A stretch of 64,000 nt of DNA. It comes from a virus. The stretch is taken from positions 1 to 64,000 of IMG/VR virus record IMGVR_UViG_3300042561_000116; one strand, given 5' to 3'. Shown piece by piece: positions 7,478-16,318 of this stretch (position 1 is its first letter; each line of letters opens with the position of its first letter). The notes beneath the pieces were generated by a model. It was given only the letters and a program-made list of their open reading frames with translations. It made no database searches and was not told the origin of the DNA. Made by a program: the position numbers and the translations under genes.

Positions 7478-7505
7478 AAAAGGGGCTCTTAATAGGGCCC
7501 CTTTT
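7478..7505. terminator. Bidirectional terminator between convergent operons
   Basis: AAAAGGGGC (7478-7486) pairs perfectly with GCCCCTTTT (7497-7505). T7 follows on the + side, and the A-rich upstream side gives a U-rich tail in the - direction. It lies between the last + gene (ends 7420) and the last - gene (ends 7507), so it can stop both transcription units. Confidence 0.85.
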
Positions 7506-7506
7506 T

Positions 7507-7737
7507 TTATAATCTTATTACTCTTGGATGTTCTATCCCGTTTGCTATGACGACATCTAATCCTAGTATACTTTCTATTACAACATCGTCTTCTTCCTCT
7601 ACTCCCATTTCTTTTAATAGATCTTCAAACTGATCTTCTGTAAGCAGTACCACATTAGGTCTTACTGCTAACCCATCCTTCTCTGAGTCTAAATAGAACT
7701 GGTTTATAAGTTTATCTATATCTGCTATCTTAATCAT
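7507..7737 (-). CDS. Unknown small acidic protein
   Basis: The product has 76 residues and is acidic, with a central run V-E-E-E-D-D-V-V. The second half (IESILGLDVVIANGIEHPRV) has the strand-loop pattern common in viral and nucleotide-binding folds, but not enough to assign one. It is the last gene of the - strand late block, 7 bases after the metallophosphoesterase, and is probably co-transcribed with it. Confidence 0.6.
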   Translation of the reverse strand: MIKIADIDKLINQFYLDSEKDGLAVRPNVVLLTEDQFEDLLKEMGVEEEDDVVIESILGLDVVIANGIEHPRVIRL

Positions 7738-7744
7738 CTTAATT

Positions 7745-9064
7745 TTATTTAAAGCGAATATAAAACGAATATATTAAATCCGTATCTTTTTCTACTAAAT
7801 CAAACGAAACTCCTGGATAACCAGGACCAAAGTTATTCATTATCCACTTAGAAGAGCCGTACATAGACAATACATTCCTATATCTAAACTTGTAAACTTG
7901 TTGCATACTCTCTGTATGTAGGTCACCTTTTACTATTGAGATGTTTTTATTCTCTCCTAAATTATGGTGATCTATATACTTGTTAAGGAAATTTTCTGCT
8001 TTCTCGGTTAAGAAAAGGGGAAGACCATGCTTAAGATCCTCAGAGTCTTTTCCATGAGTAAAAATAAATGTATGTTTTCCATAGTCAAAATGTTCTAAGA
8101 ACTTCTCCATTATCGTTACTTTGATAAAAGGATAAGCCGTATTTAAATAAAGAGTTAGTGCTTGGTTAGTTATGTAGCCAAAAGAACCTGAGTGGTTATC
8201 TTCTGTCTGCATAATAGCATGAATGTTATTAGCTAGGTTTTTTTCTACTAAAAGATCAAAGAATCGCTTATGAGCATAAAGATAAGTCATAAAAGACTCC
8301 TTATTGTTCATGTTCTGGGGAAGTGCATGTCCTCCTCTAGTAGTATGACCATTCCAACCATCTAATGAATCTCCTAAATCACAAATAAAAAGATCTTCTA
8401 ACCTTCCATAGGTCTTTACTTGCTTCTCTATCTCTTCTAATACTCTCATCATACGTACTTCGAAGACATCTTCGTTGTACTGATTGTTGAAAATAGAGTT
8501 AGGATGAGTAAGAGCACCTACATGTTTGTCACTCATGTAGACGAATAAGCCTCTCTTAGACGCTATAGGAGACTTTCTAGGTGTTGGGTACGGAGTTATA
8601 TTAGATTCTAGGAAAACCTCTCTGAGAACGTTCTCTATGTCTTGAGGAAAAGTGTCCTCAGGCTTTATAGAAGCAAATAAGGCTGACACTAGCCAACCTG
8701 ATTGTTTTTCTTTACTCCAATATTGTACTAATCTCCACTTAGATCTATCTATCTTATGGATTTCAATGATTTCTTCAGAAGATCTAGGTTGAGTAGAAAC
8801 TAGTTTAGATACCTCAAGGGTACCTTTATCTAGATTCTCATCATAAGTTCCTGTAATTTGTGTAGGTTGATCGTTAGGCGTTAAAGGTTTATCTGCACCC
8901 AACTTATACATAGCAGTTCTTTTTAAGTCACGAACTCGCTTAGCTCTTAGCTCATTATATACTTCTGGTTGGTAGTTGAAACGAATAGCAACTTCTAAAG
9001 CTGACTCATCCGTATTTGGATTATCCATGTAGTGTTGGATAATCTGTTTTGAGATTGGCATCAT
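7745..9064 (-). CDS. Calcineurin-like metallophosphoesterase
   Basis: The 439-residue product has the metallophosphoesterase metal ligands in order: D179-x-H181 (SDKHVG), G231-D232-x2-D235 (DLGDSLDG), N290-H291 (EDNHSG), a later T-H-G-K-D histidine, and K-G-D-L-H-T-E near the C-terminus. Residues 1-160 are a helical extension with charged segments, possibly DNA-binding. Such enzymes act on phosphodiesters, nucleotides, DNA ends or phosphoproteins; the substrate cannot be told. It sits next to the lysis genes in the late block, unusual for a DNA-repair enzyme, so a role late in infection or in the virion is possible. It is the second-to-last gene of its unit. Confidence 0.8.
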   Translation of the reverse strand: MMPISKQIIQHYMDNPNTDESALEVAIRFNYQPEVYNELRAKRVRDLKRTAMYKLGADKPLTPNDQPTQITGTYDENLDKGTLEVSKLVSTQPRSSEEIIEIHKIDRSKWRLVQYWSKEKQSGWLVSALFASIKPEDTFPQDIENVLREVFLESNITPYPTPRKSPIASKRGLFVYMSDKHVGALTHPNSIFNNQYNEDVFEVRMMRVLEEIEKQVKTYGRLEDLFICDLGDSLDGWNGHTTRGGHALPQNMNNKESFMTYLYAHKRFFDLLVEKNLANNIHAIMQTEDNHSGSFGYITNQALTLYLNTAYPFIKVTIMEKFLEHFDYGKHTFIFTHGKDSEDLKHGLPLFLTEKAENFLNKYIDHHNLGENKNISIVKGDLHTESMQQVYKFRYRNVLSMYGSSKWIMNNFGPGYPGVSFDLVEKDTDLIYSFYIRFK

Positions 9065-9075
9065 AGGCTGGTAGG

Positions 9076-9435
9076 TTAAAGTATTAACCCTATGGTTAAC
9101 AAAGCTATAGCAAATAACCCGCCTTTCAAAACGTTCTTTAAAGTTTTAATTGTTTCTGCTTGAGACCTAACTTTAGTATCTAAGCGAACTATCTCTACTT
9201 TAGCGGTATCTAAAGCCTTTTTATAGTTAGGGATAATAGAATCTTTATACAAGGATAACTGAACGCTATCTGTCTTGATAATCTTCTTAAGACTTACTAC
9301 TCTCTCACGTGCTTGAATTCCTTTTAGGAACTCATTATTCAACTCCTTTAAGGGTAAGCTGTCTACTGATTGTGAGTAAGAATTTTGTGCCGTCAATATC
9401 AGGCATAGTGTCAATAGCAATCTGAATTGTGTCAT
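9076..9435 (-). CDS. Spanin-like envelope protein (signal peptide, coiled coil, C-terminal membrane helix)
   Basis: The product has 119 residues. The N-terminus is a signal sequence (hydrophobic MTQFRLLLTLCLILTAQ, possible cut after NSYSQ), the middle is coiled-coil-like (about 25-95), and the end is a hydrophobic helix (GGLFAIALLTIGLIL). A cysteine at 11 lies in the hydrophobic core but lacks the small residues of a good lipobox. An N-terminal export signal with a C-terminal membrane anchor is the topology of a single-molecule spanin. It overlaps the gene upstream of it by 101 bases, like Rz/Rz1 pairs. It probably helps disrupt the outer membrane at lysis. Confidence 0.55.
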   Translation of the reverse strand: MTQFRLLLTLCLILTAQNSYSQSVDSLPLKELNNEFLKGIQARERVVSLKKIIKTDSVQLSLYKDSIIPNYKKALDTAKVEIVRLDTKVRSQAETIKTLKNVLKGGLFAIALLTIGLIL

Positions 9436-9652
9436 ACTTTAGGGTGATTTGTTCGTAACGGAAATACTCTTCGTGCTTTATATGTTCTAGAGAGTCAATC
9501 TTTTCAAAGTAGGTATCGTTTTGTTTATCTATAGAATCAATAAAAGATATTACTTGGTTAGTATCTTGTTCCTGTACATACTCATACTTAAAAAGTAAGT
9601 AAGCAATGATGAAGAAAAAGATAATATTAAGTTTAATCGAGAGGTTTTTCAT
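9335..9652 (-). CDS. Inner-membrane spanin-like protein (Rz-type)
   Basis: The 105-residue product has an N-terminal transmembrane helix (about 9-23, LNIIFFFIIAYLLF) and a long charged, coiled-coil-like periplasmic part, the layout of Rz i-spanins. It begins inside the end of the holin-like gene (20-base overlap) and its last third overlaps the next gene. Together with its neighbours it forms a holin, i-spanin, o-spanin-like order. No endolysin is obvious between them. Function is inferred from topology and position. Confidence 0.55.
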   Translation of the reverse strand: MKNLSIKLNIIFFFIIAYLLFKYEYVQEQDTNQVISFIDSIDKQNDTYFEKIDSLEHIKHEEYFRYEQITLKYDTIQIAIDTMPDIDGTKFLLTISRQLTLKGVE

Positions 9653-10058
9653 TATCGTGGTTAAATTTATGCTGGTCTATCTTTGCTAAGATCTGAGATA
9701 GTACACTGTTGTTTATTACTCCTACTGTGTTAGCATTCTTAAGAGCACTAATAAGTTGGAAGACAATAAAAGGAGCACAGAAAGTTTCTGAAAGCCAGAA
9801 CGTACCATCAAATCCTTTCTCTACCATTAAGATAGCAGAAAGAATCATTACCCAAGCAAACAAAGTCTGAAGTACTTTAACTGCTTTTCTTGTTTGAAAA
9901 CCAATCTTCTTAGTACCTGCCCATACACCAAAAAATCCATCTACAAATACAACAGCAACAATCGCTAAGTATTGTTCTGCGTTATCTGCAGTTAGATTTA
10001 AAAAATATGTGCCCAAGAAGGCACATACTGTGGTGATAGTTACTAAAAGGGTCTTCAT
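9633..10058 (-). CDS. Phage holin (toxin secretion/phage lysis holin type)
   Basis: The product has 141 residues from ATG 10058; an in-frame TTG one codon earlier abuts the previous stop and is less likely. It has three to four hydrophobic segments: about 2-22, 32-48 (YLAIVAVVFVDGFFGVWAG), 65-85 and 95-110. The V-D-G-F-F-G-V-W-A-G-T-K segment followed by a basic helix matches the holin-4 type family. It would form lesions in the inner membrane and time lysis. It starts the lysis cassette, after the gene at 10062. Confidence 0.7.
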   Translation of the reverse strand: MKTLLVTITTVCAFLGTYFLNLTADNAEQYLAIVAVVFVDGFFGVWAGTKKIGFQTRKAVKVLQTLFAWVMILSAILMVEKGFDGTFWLSETFCAPFIVFQLISALKNANTVGVINNSVLSQILAKIDQHKFNHDNEKPLD

Positions 10059-10061
10059 CAA

Positions 10062-10400
10062 TTAAGCGTTGTAAGCAATAATAGATCCTGAAGCAAGTGT
10101 TATAGAAGAGATAGTTGTTCCTTTAGCTACGCTAATCTTCATTCCTGGTGCCAAAGTAACTCCTGAAAGACCTAAGCTTGTCATAAGACTAGCTGCGTTC
10201 TGATCTAAGATAGCACTAACTACAGCTGATGCGTTAACAACAAAGTACTGAAAAGTACCTGTAACTGGTGATGTGCCTGAGATTACTTTACTGCCGTTCA
10301 TACCTGCTTCCGCAGTTACGCTAGCGTTGATGCAACAAAGTTGACCTTCGATGTGACGAAGTTTCTTTGATTGCTCTCTGAGAATGTCATGTGTTTCCAT
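10062..10400 (-). CDS. Unknown small late protein with helical N-terminus and beta-rich body
   Basis: The product has 112 residues. The first 25 are helical and charged with a C-C pair (GQLCCINASV). The rest is rich in S, T, V, A and G in short strand-like runs (LASGSIIAYNA at the end), as in virion decoration or fibre-tip proteins. It is the first gene after the promoter at 10447-10477 and would be the most strongly expressed of the lysis unit. Function unknown; a structural protein is the best guess. Confidence 0.55.
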   Translation of the reverse strand: METHDILREQSKKLRHIEGQLCCINASVTAEAGMNGSKVISGTSPVTGTFQYFVVNASAVVSAILDQNAASLMTSLGLSGVTLAPGMKISVAKGTTISSITLASGSIIAYNA

Positions 10401-10446
10401 AAATATTTATCTTTACGACTGTTAAGTCCGACCTTAGTCCGTATAA

Positions 10447-10477
10447 CAAAAATACTTTAATTAAAAATAAAGTCAAG
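10447..10477 (-). promoter_or_regulatory. Late promoter CTTGACTT-N19-TATTTTTG
   Basis: On the - strand, CTTGACTT (+ coordinates 10470-10477) is followed, 19 bases after its CTTG, by TATTTTTG (10447-10454), a match to TAnnTTTG. The same AAGTCAAG word (as read on +) occurs at 44580-44587 and 60172-60179. It drives the gene at 10062-10400 and the lysis genes after it. Confidence 0.65.
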
Positions 10478-10480
10478 AGA

Positions 10481-13400
10481 TTAACGTCTACCTACTTCCT
10501 GAGAGAAATCAGAGAGTTCAGATTGTTTTTCCCTAATCTTAACCTTATCTCCTTCTAGACTTTCTATCTGAGACATCAAAGAAGCTTTAGTATCAGAATC
10601 TTCTATGTAATCAAGTTGACGCTGCATAGATTTAATTTGCTTATCAATTGAACTAATATCACTCTTTGATCCTTTTATCTCTGAATCAAGAGTTTCAATA
10701 AACCAACGAGGGTTCTTGCTTTCGTATTTACGATAAAGATACTCAGGGTTAGTAAAGAAGTTAGCACTCACACTTAAACCAAACATCTTTTCAATTCTAG
10801 CAAAGAACTCGTATTGACCTTTCAAAGTTGGATCTGGCTTATAACGTTTAGGATTAAGGATCTTACCTGTTCTACTTCTTTCAATGTATTCATCGAACAT
10901 GTTTACATCATCCATAGGATTAATGAAGTCAGCAGTAAGTTTAGTAGCTTCCCAAATTCCTTGGAAAGGTAAGATTAAGTTTTTGTCCAAGTAGTACTGT
11001 CCTATACTCTTTCCGTCTACGTTGTTCATAACCCTAGAGTGTACAATAGAAGCAGCACCATATACAGGGTTAAGCGTACTTAACTCGTCCTCAATTAAAA
11101 GAAGATTATAAAGCAAGAAGTATGCTCCAAAAAGGTTATCCTCGTCATCATCATCTGAGTATACCAAAGCATTCAGAGCCATCATAATACCAGTACTGAT
11201 TGTCAATACAAGCATATCATAAACTGCAGCCATTGCCTCAGACTTTTCTTGAGGAGTCATTAAACTATTTACAGCAGCAAAGGAGAATCTATTCTGCATT
11301 AAATGTTTAATAGCTTGTACAAATGTTCTAAAGTAACCTTGGTGTTCCATACCTGCACCATACATCATACGCTTAGAACCAAATCTCCTAATAAACTGAT
11401 AGGTAAACCATCCTTTCATATATCCAATCCATCTACCTAAAGTATATCTAGAGTACTCTCCTTTATCCATAGCACTATAAGCACCATGAATTAAAGAGTT
11501 AACTGCGTTAACTTTCTGTCTAAATGCATTCTCTACTCCAGCAAAAGACTCTAAGTCTTTAATGTTGGGGTCAGGTTTCATTACCCCATCCTCAACAACG
11601 TAAGCATCCATAATAGATTTGAATGTACCATCATTCATCTCGATAGAGAATTGCTTAGACATAGCTTCTGCTACACCACTACGCATTTCAAATTCACCAA
11701 AAGTACGTACAAAAGAAAGCATGTAAAGAGGATTGTATCTTCTGCTAGCCTTTTCTAAAGCTGTTGCATATACTCTTTTACCAGACTCAGATAAATGATC
11801 TTCGACCATGATATTAAAGTAACGCATCTTTTGAATGTACGGTGAGTCTACGCCATCCTCTACATAAGATCTAAATAAATCCTGTAGGTATTTAGCGTTC
11901 TTAGCCATTGCAACAGTTACATCCTTACGGCTAATGTCATAGGTTTTCAACTGTTCAAAGATGTTTATAGTACCTGCTCCAAAGTTCTTTAAACTTGAAG
12001 GAAGACGAAGACTAAGAGCTAACTCTGCTCCAATACCTAAAGACTTATCTGCTGCCCACTCTACTGCATTTCCAATCTTACTATTTGTAAAGGTCTTTCT
12101 ACTTTGTCCTTGTAGTTTTCTCTCAAACAAATTAGTAATCATCTTTTGTATCTTACTGCCAGGAATCTTTTCGTTTAATACATCTTGAATACCATACAAG
12201 TAAGGAGCATTAGCGTAAGCTTTCTTAAATCTGATTAAGTCTGTTCCATACATAGTCAAGCTGTTGATGAAGTTTACACTCATCTTATCTGCAGCCATTG
12301 GACTATTATACCTTAAGAATAGTCTACGATTCACTTTACTAATCATAGAACCTTGAGTATCAGCAACCAATTCATCATCAGTCTTAAAGGTAACCGTATC
12401 CATTATGTTAGAATACACACCTTTTATTTGTGATCCAATAGTACCGAATTTTTTATTACCTAAAGATTCAAAACCCTCTTTCATAACAGAAGGTAACTCA
12501 AGTCCTTTTTTAAGGTTTCTTGGTACACCTTTCTGCATCTGACCGTAAGTGTCTATAATTTCAGACAGAAGTTGTTTCTGTTCTGTTGACAAATTGTTGT
12601 ATTCAGAATTCTGATACTTGGTCTTACTATTAATTAGAGGTATACGCTTAGAGTTTTTACTTTTACCTACCGATTCTTTTCTATAAGCAGGATTGATTGT
12701 AATAGTCTTCCAACGGAATGATGGCTCATTATAACTAATGTAGTCTTTGTTAGTAGGCTCTGTAGTCATCCAGTAAAATAAAGGTTCATCTTGTGCTACG
12801 TAGGTCTGAGCAGACTGATTGTATTTAAAGACTGTCTTGTGATTCATCTTATACCAAGTACTTTCAACTAATGCAGTTTTAGCATCAGCAGTTAACATAG
12901 TACCCTTAGTATCTTGTGCATACTTAGAAGGATTAGCAGCAGCTAACTTTGCACGTTGTTCAGCCAACTTAGCACTGTACACTTCTACATAAGCAGGAGT
13001 ATAAACCTTTTCTTGAATTTCAGCTAACTCAGAGAACAAGTTCCTAAGTGTTGTTCTGTCTGCTCTAGACAAAGTATCACTAATTTCTTCTTGAATATAT
13101 TCTTTAGCTTCTTCTAATTCTTTTTCTAACTCAGCAATACGGATAGGAATGTTTACTTCTCTAACAACACCGTTTTCTTCTACGGTAACAGTCTCAGTAG
13201 GAATCTTAGATCCATCATAAATGTTATCGTTATTCTTGAATCCTTTAAGTAAGCCAAACATCTCATCCCATATCTCTGTAACAGGACGTACCATCATAGT
13301 ATCTATCTTAGACTGAATAGCTGAAATAGATTCTAAGATAAGTCTTCTTTCTTTGTAGAACTCAGGACTAATCTTTCTTACTGCATTATTAGATCTCCAC

Positions 13401-16294
13401 AAATCGTAGTTCTTCTGAATAATGTTTAATGTATTCTTTTTACTTTCTATTACTTCCTCAGGTTGATTAGTAGCTATAGCATCCTCCAATTCTAATTTAA
13501 CTTTATCAACCATACCCTTCTTACGTTGAAGCTGGACGTTGAATAAGTTTTTGTTAGTCTCAGTTAACTCATAGTTGTAAAGTTCAGCAGCAGTCTTTTC
13601 CTTCTTCCACTCACGGATACTTACTGCAATACGTAAACCCTTTTCATCTTTAAGAACACCGTTAATGTCTGTATCAGACTCTAGTCTATCTAGTTGTAGT
13701 TTTAAGTCTTCTAACTTATCTAATTCTTCTTCGTTATTCTCCTCGTCTAAAGAAGATGCTTGGATCTTACGCATCTCTTCAATGATCTCTTCTCTTGCAT
13801 TTCTAGCTTCCTCAGATAATAGGTCTTGTATACGATAGTATTCATCAGTGAAAGGACGCTCTTCAAACTCATTCTGAAGGTTTACTAGTTCATCTTCTTT
13901 CTTCTTAATCTCAGCCTTAACTTGATCTGTCTGATTCTTTTCGTTCTTTAACTGTTGGATAGCATGGATTAAAGTTGTTCTATCATTCTGATAAGCAATC
14001 TCGTCCATCTCAGTATTAAAAACTAGTGTCTCACGCTCAGCTAACTCTCCCTTTTTAATTTCTAAGACTTTTACCTTACGGATATAAGGACCAAAAGTAT
14101 TTTGGAAATCTAAACCTGTTAAGTTTCTTCCTCCTTGTGACTTTGTAATCTTCTCAAGTCTATCACCTAATTGTCGCATCTTCCTCTCTAAAGCAATAGA
14201 CTCCGCATTAGCTTCGTCAAACATCTTAGTTAAGAAAGATCCTACTGATCCAGTAATAACATTACCACTTAAAGCAGCAGACTCTGTATATAAACTAAAG
14301 AGATTAATATCTTTTAACTTACCACTAAAGGCATCAATTAAGTTTTTCTCAGTAGCAAGTTCGTTAAGTTTTTTCTTCTCTCCAGCAATCTTATTTTTTA
14401 AGTTCTGAGCAAGAGTGTTGTTACCTGCAGCTAAAGCATTTTCGTAATTCTTTTCAAACTGTTCTACGTTTTTCTCTATAGTTGCTCTTAAAGCACCTGT
14501 CTGTGGAGCAACCTCTCTAGCTAATTTTTCTGCAACAGCCTTAGTAGCTTTGTCAATATAATTCTGAGTAAGAGCATTAGCCAATTGATCAACGTTTTTT
14601 ATTTGAGCATTCAACACTGTACCTACTGCTAAACCTGCTTCTCCCATAATACCCTTATACTCTTCCATTACCTGCTTAAAGTGTTCTCCTAACTCTCTAG
14701 CATGGTAAGATTGTCTAAACAATTGTTCTTGAGTATATACTCCACTTGTATACATAGAGTCCATAGAAAGCTGTAAGGATCTAAGGTACTTAGCTGTATC
14801 ATGGAAGTAAGTAACTAAAGATTTAAACGCTTCTTTAGCGTCTCCTACAGAAATATTCTGCATAGACTCTTCAGACTTATAAAGAAGAGGCAAGTTAATC
14901 TTTACGTTGTTAGCCTCCATAAAGATTTTACGCCAATCAATAGCATCTGATTCTAAGAACCTAGCTAAGTCTTGTTGAAAGTCTCCATTTGATTTTAAGT
15001 AAGCTTCAGCTTCTTCAATCTGAGTAACACTCATTTGATAGTTAGCACCATCTTCTTCTTGATTAGGTCTAGTTAAGTTCAAAGAGTTGTTAAACACTAC
15101 CTCGTTAAAGTAGTTATCAAGTAACTCGTCTAAAGCTTCCTGAGTAGGAACATCCTTCTTGTTAACTTTATTTAAACCTAACTTGTTTAAGATAAACTCC
15201 CAGATTCTTTCAAAGATATTCTGAGCATACTCAGGTTCTTGTTTCTCTATAAGATTTCTAAACTCAGGGTTGCTTAAGAACTCACTTACAAACTCTGCTT
15301 CATCTAATAAACCATAATATAAATCACTAGGATGTTGAGCTGCATACTTAGTCTTATAGTACATGTAAGCCTCTCTGATACCTTGTTGAAGTTTCTTATC
15401 TGTTTCTGTAATAGGAACTGCTAAAGCAGACAATGTAGCAGCATGCACTAACTCGTGAATGAAAAGCTTTCTAAAGAAATCTAAATCTAAGGAAGTAAGT
15501 GCTAGAGGATTCAAAAGAATCTTCTGCTGATACGCAGAGTAACGAGCAATACCTATACTGTCTTTGTTCTTATCAAACTTATCTGTGTAGGTTGCACCTT
15601 TAAAGAAACTAAGTCCTAAGTCAGGATTAAGTTTAACTACACCTGCAAGTTTTCTAAGCAACTCCTTCTGATAGAACGGAGTGTTAGGATCATTTACAAT
15701 CTTAGTAATGGTATCAAATACATCAGGCTCTACAAAGTCAATATACTTTCTAAGGTACTCAATGTTAGTACCAGTAGTCTCAGCACCTAAGTCAAAGATC
15801 TCTTTCTCTAAAGTCTGAGCCATATTCATCTTATAGCCATCTAATCCTGCAATAGGATCTAGTCTATAAGTTCTTTCTCCAGGCGCCAAAGAAGGATCTA
15901 CAACTTCTATCTCGAAAGCAAAAGTACTATACGGTTTATTATCTAAGATAATTTGACGAAGCTGATCTATGTTATACTCTTCATCAGGAGTCATTCCATG
16001 CTCATCATAGAACTTTTGTACAGCAGTAGCATACCTTAAGCCTTTAGGACCTAATTGAATACCTGCTAACTGAATAAACTGTTCAATGTCTGGCTCAGGA
16101 TTAGGACTAAGACTTGTGTTACGCTTAAGTGGTCCCCAAGACCTAGTACTCTTTTGATTATCATAGACAGCATCTAAAGTAGATTCAATATACTCAGAAT
16201 CTAAATTAAGCTGAGTTAAAAGGTATCCGACTAAAGAAGTATGTCTATCTCCTGATATAGGATTGTTTACGTGTATAATACAAGCTTTGCTCAT
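10481..16294 (-). CDS. Giant virion protein with zincin-like metallopeptidase motif (probable ejected cargo protein)
   Basis: The product has 1937 residues. H280-E-L-V-H284 is a zincin zinc site, with an acidic D-E-A-E-F-V-S-E-F segment about 45 residues later that could give the third ligand. Residues about 600-1100 hold long coiled-coil stretches. Near the C-terminus a hydrophobic segment (VLTISTGIMMALNALVY) could span or insert in a membrane, followed by another coiled coil. Crassviruses carry several giant proteins beside the virion RNA polymerase that are packaged and ejected; position and size fit that role. The peptidase might mature cargo or act on host envelope or cytosolic targets. 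The active site is seen; the function is inferred. Confidence 0.75.
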   Translation of the reverse strand: MSKACIIHVNNPISGDRHTSLVGYLLTQLNLDSEYIESTLDAVYDNQKSTRSWGPLKRNTSLSPNPEPDIEQFIQLAGIQLGPKGLRYATAVQKFYDEHGMTPDEEYNIDQLRQIILDNKPYSTFAFEIEVVDPSLAPGERTYRLDPIAGLDGYKMNMAQTLEKEIFDLGAETTGTNIEYLRKYIDFVEPDVFDTITKIVNDPNTPFYQKELLRKLAGVVKLNPDLGLSFFKGATYTDKFDKNKDSIGIARYSAYQQKILLNPLALTSLDLDFFRKLFIHELVHAATLSALAVPITETDKKLQQGIREAYMYYKTKYAAQHPSDLYYGLLDEAEFVSEFLSNPEFRNLIEKQEPEYAQNIFERIWEFILNKLGLNKVNKKDVPTQEALDELLDNYFNEVVFNNSLNLTRPNQEEDGANYQMSVTQIEEAEAYLKSNGDFQQDLARFLESDAIDWRKIFMEANNVKINLPLLYKSEESMQNISVGDAKEAFKSLVTYFHDTAKYLRSLQLSMDSMYTSGVYTQEQLFRQSYHARELGEHFKQVMEEYKGIMGEAGLAVGTVLNAQIKNVDQLANALTQNYIDKATKAVAEKLAREVAPQTGALRATIEKNVEQFEKNYENALAAGNNTLAQNLKNKIAGEKKKLNELATEKNLIDAFSGKLKDINLFSLYTESAALSGNVITGSVGSFLTKMFDEANAESIALERKMRQLGDRLEKITKSQGGRNLTGLDFQNTFGPYIRKVKVLEIKKGELAERETLVFNTEMDEIAYQNDRTTLIHAIQQLKNEKNQTDQVKAEIKKKEDELVNLQNEFEERPFTDEYYRIQDLLSEEARNAREEIIEEMRKIQASSLDEENNEEELDKLEDLKLQLDRLESDTDINGVLKDEKGLRIAVSIREWKKEKTAAELYNYELTETNKNLFNVQLQRKKGMVDKVKLELEDAIATNQPEEVIESKKNTLNIIQKNYDLWRSNNAVRKISPEFYKERRLILESISAIQSKIDTMMVRPVTEIWDEMFGLLKGFKNNDNIYDGSKIPTETVTVEENGVVREVNIPIRIAELEKELEEAKEYIQEEISDTLSRADRTTLRNLFSELAEIQEKVYTPAYVEVYSAKLAEQRAKLAAANPSKYAQDTKGTMLTADAKTALVESTWYKMNHKTVFKYNQSAQTYVAQDEPLFYWMTTEPTNKDYISYNEPSFRWKTITINPAYRKESVGKSKNSKRIPLINSKTKYQNSEYNNLSTEQKQLLSEIIDTYGQMQKGVPRNLKKGLELPSVMKEGFESLGNKKFGTIGSQIKGVYSNIMDTVTFKTDDELVADTQGSMISKVNRRLFLRYNSPMAADKMSVNFINSLTMYGTDLIRFKKAYANAPYLYGIQDVLNEKIPGSKIQKMITNLFERKLQGQSRKTFTNSKIGNAVEWAADKSLGIGAELALSLRLPSSLKNFGAGTINIFEQLKTYDISRKDVTVAMAKNAKYLQDLFRSYVEDGVDSPYIQKMRYFNIMVEDHLSESGKRVYATALEKASRRYNPLYMLSFVRTFGEFEMRSGVAEAMSKQFSIEMNDGTFKSIMDAYVVEDGVMKPDPNIKDLESFAGVENAFRQKVNAVNSLIHGAYSAMDKGEYSRYTLGRWIGYMKGWFTYQFIRRFGSKRMMYGAGMEHQGYFRTFVQAIKHLMQNRFSFAAVNSLMTPQEKSEAMAAVYDMLVLTISTGIMMALNALVYSDDDDEDNLFGAYFLLYNLLLIEDELSTLNPVYGAASIVHSRVMNNVDGKSIGQYYLDKNLILPFQGIWEATKLTADFINPMDDVNMFDEYIERSRTGKILNPKRYKPDPTLKGQYEFFARIEKMFGLSVSANFFTNPEYLYRKYESKNPRWFIETLDSEIKGSKSDISSIDKQIKSMQRQLDYIEDSDTKASLMSQIESLEGDKVKIREKQSELSDFSQEVGRR

Positions 16295-16308
16295 CTTAGT
16301 TTATTATT

Positions 16309-16316
16309 CAAATATA
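16309..16316 (-). promoter_or_regulatory. Possible promoter -7 box (TATATTTG)
   Basis: TATATTTG on the - strand lies in the 24-base gap between the RNA polymerase gene and the start of the 1937-residue gene at 16294. No clear CTTG is found 19-20 bases upstream, so it may be weak. It could allow separate transcription of the giant peptidase-like gene. Confidence 0.4.
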
Positions 16317-16318
16317 GT

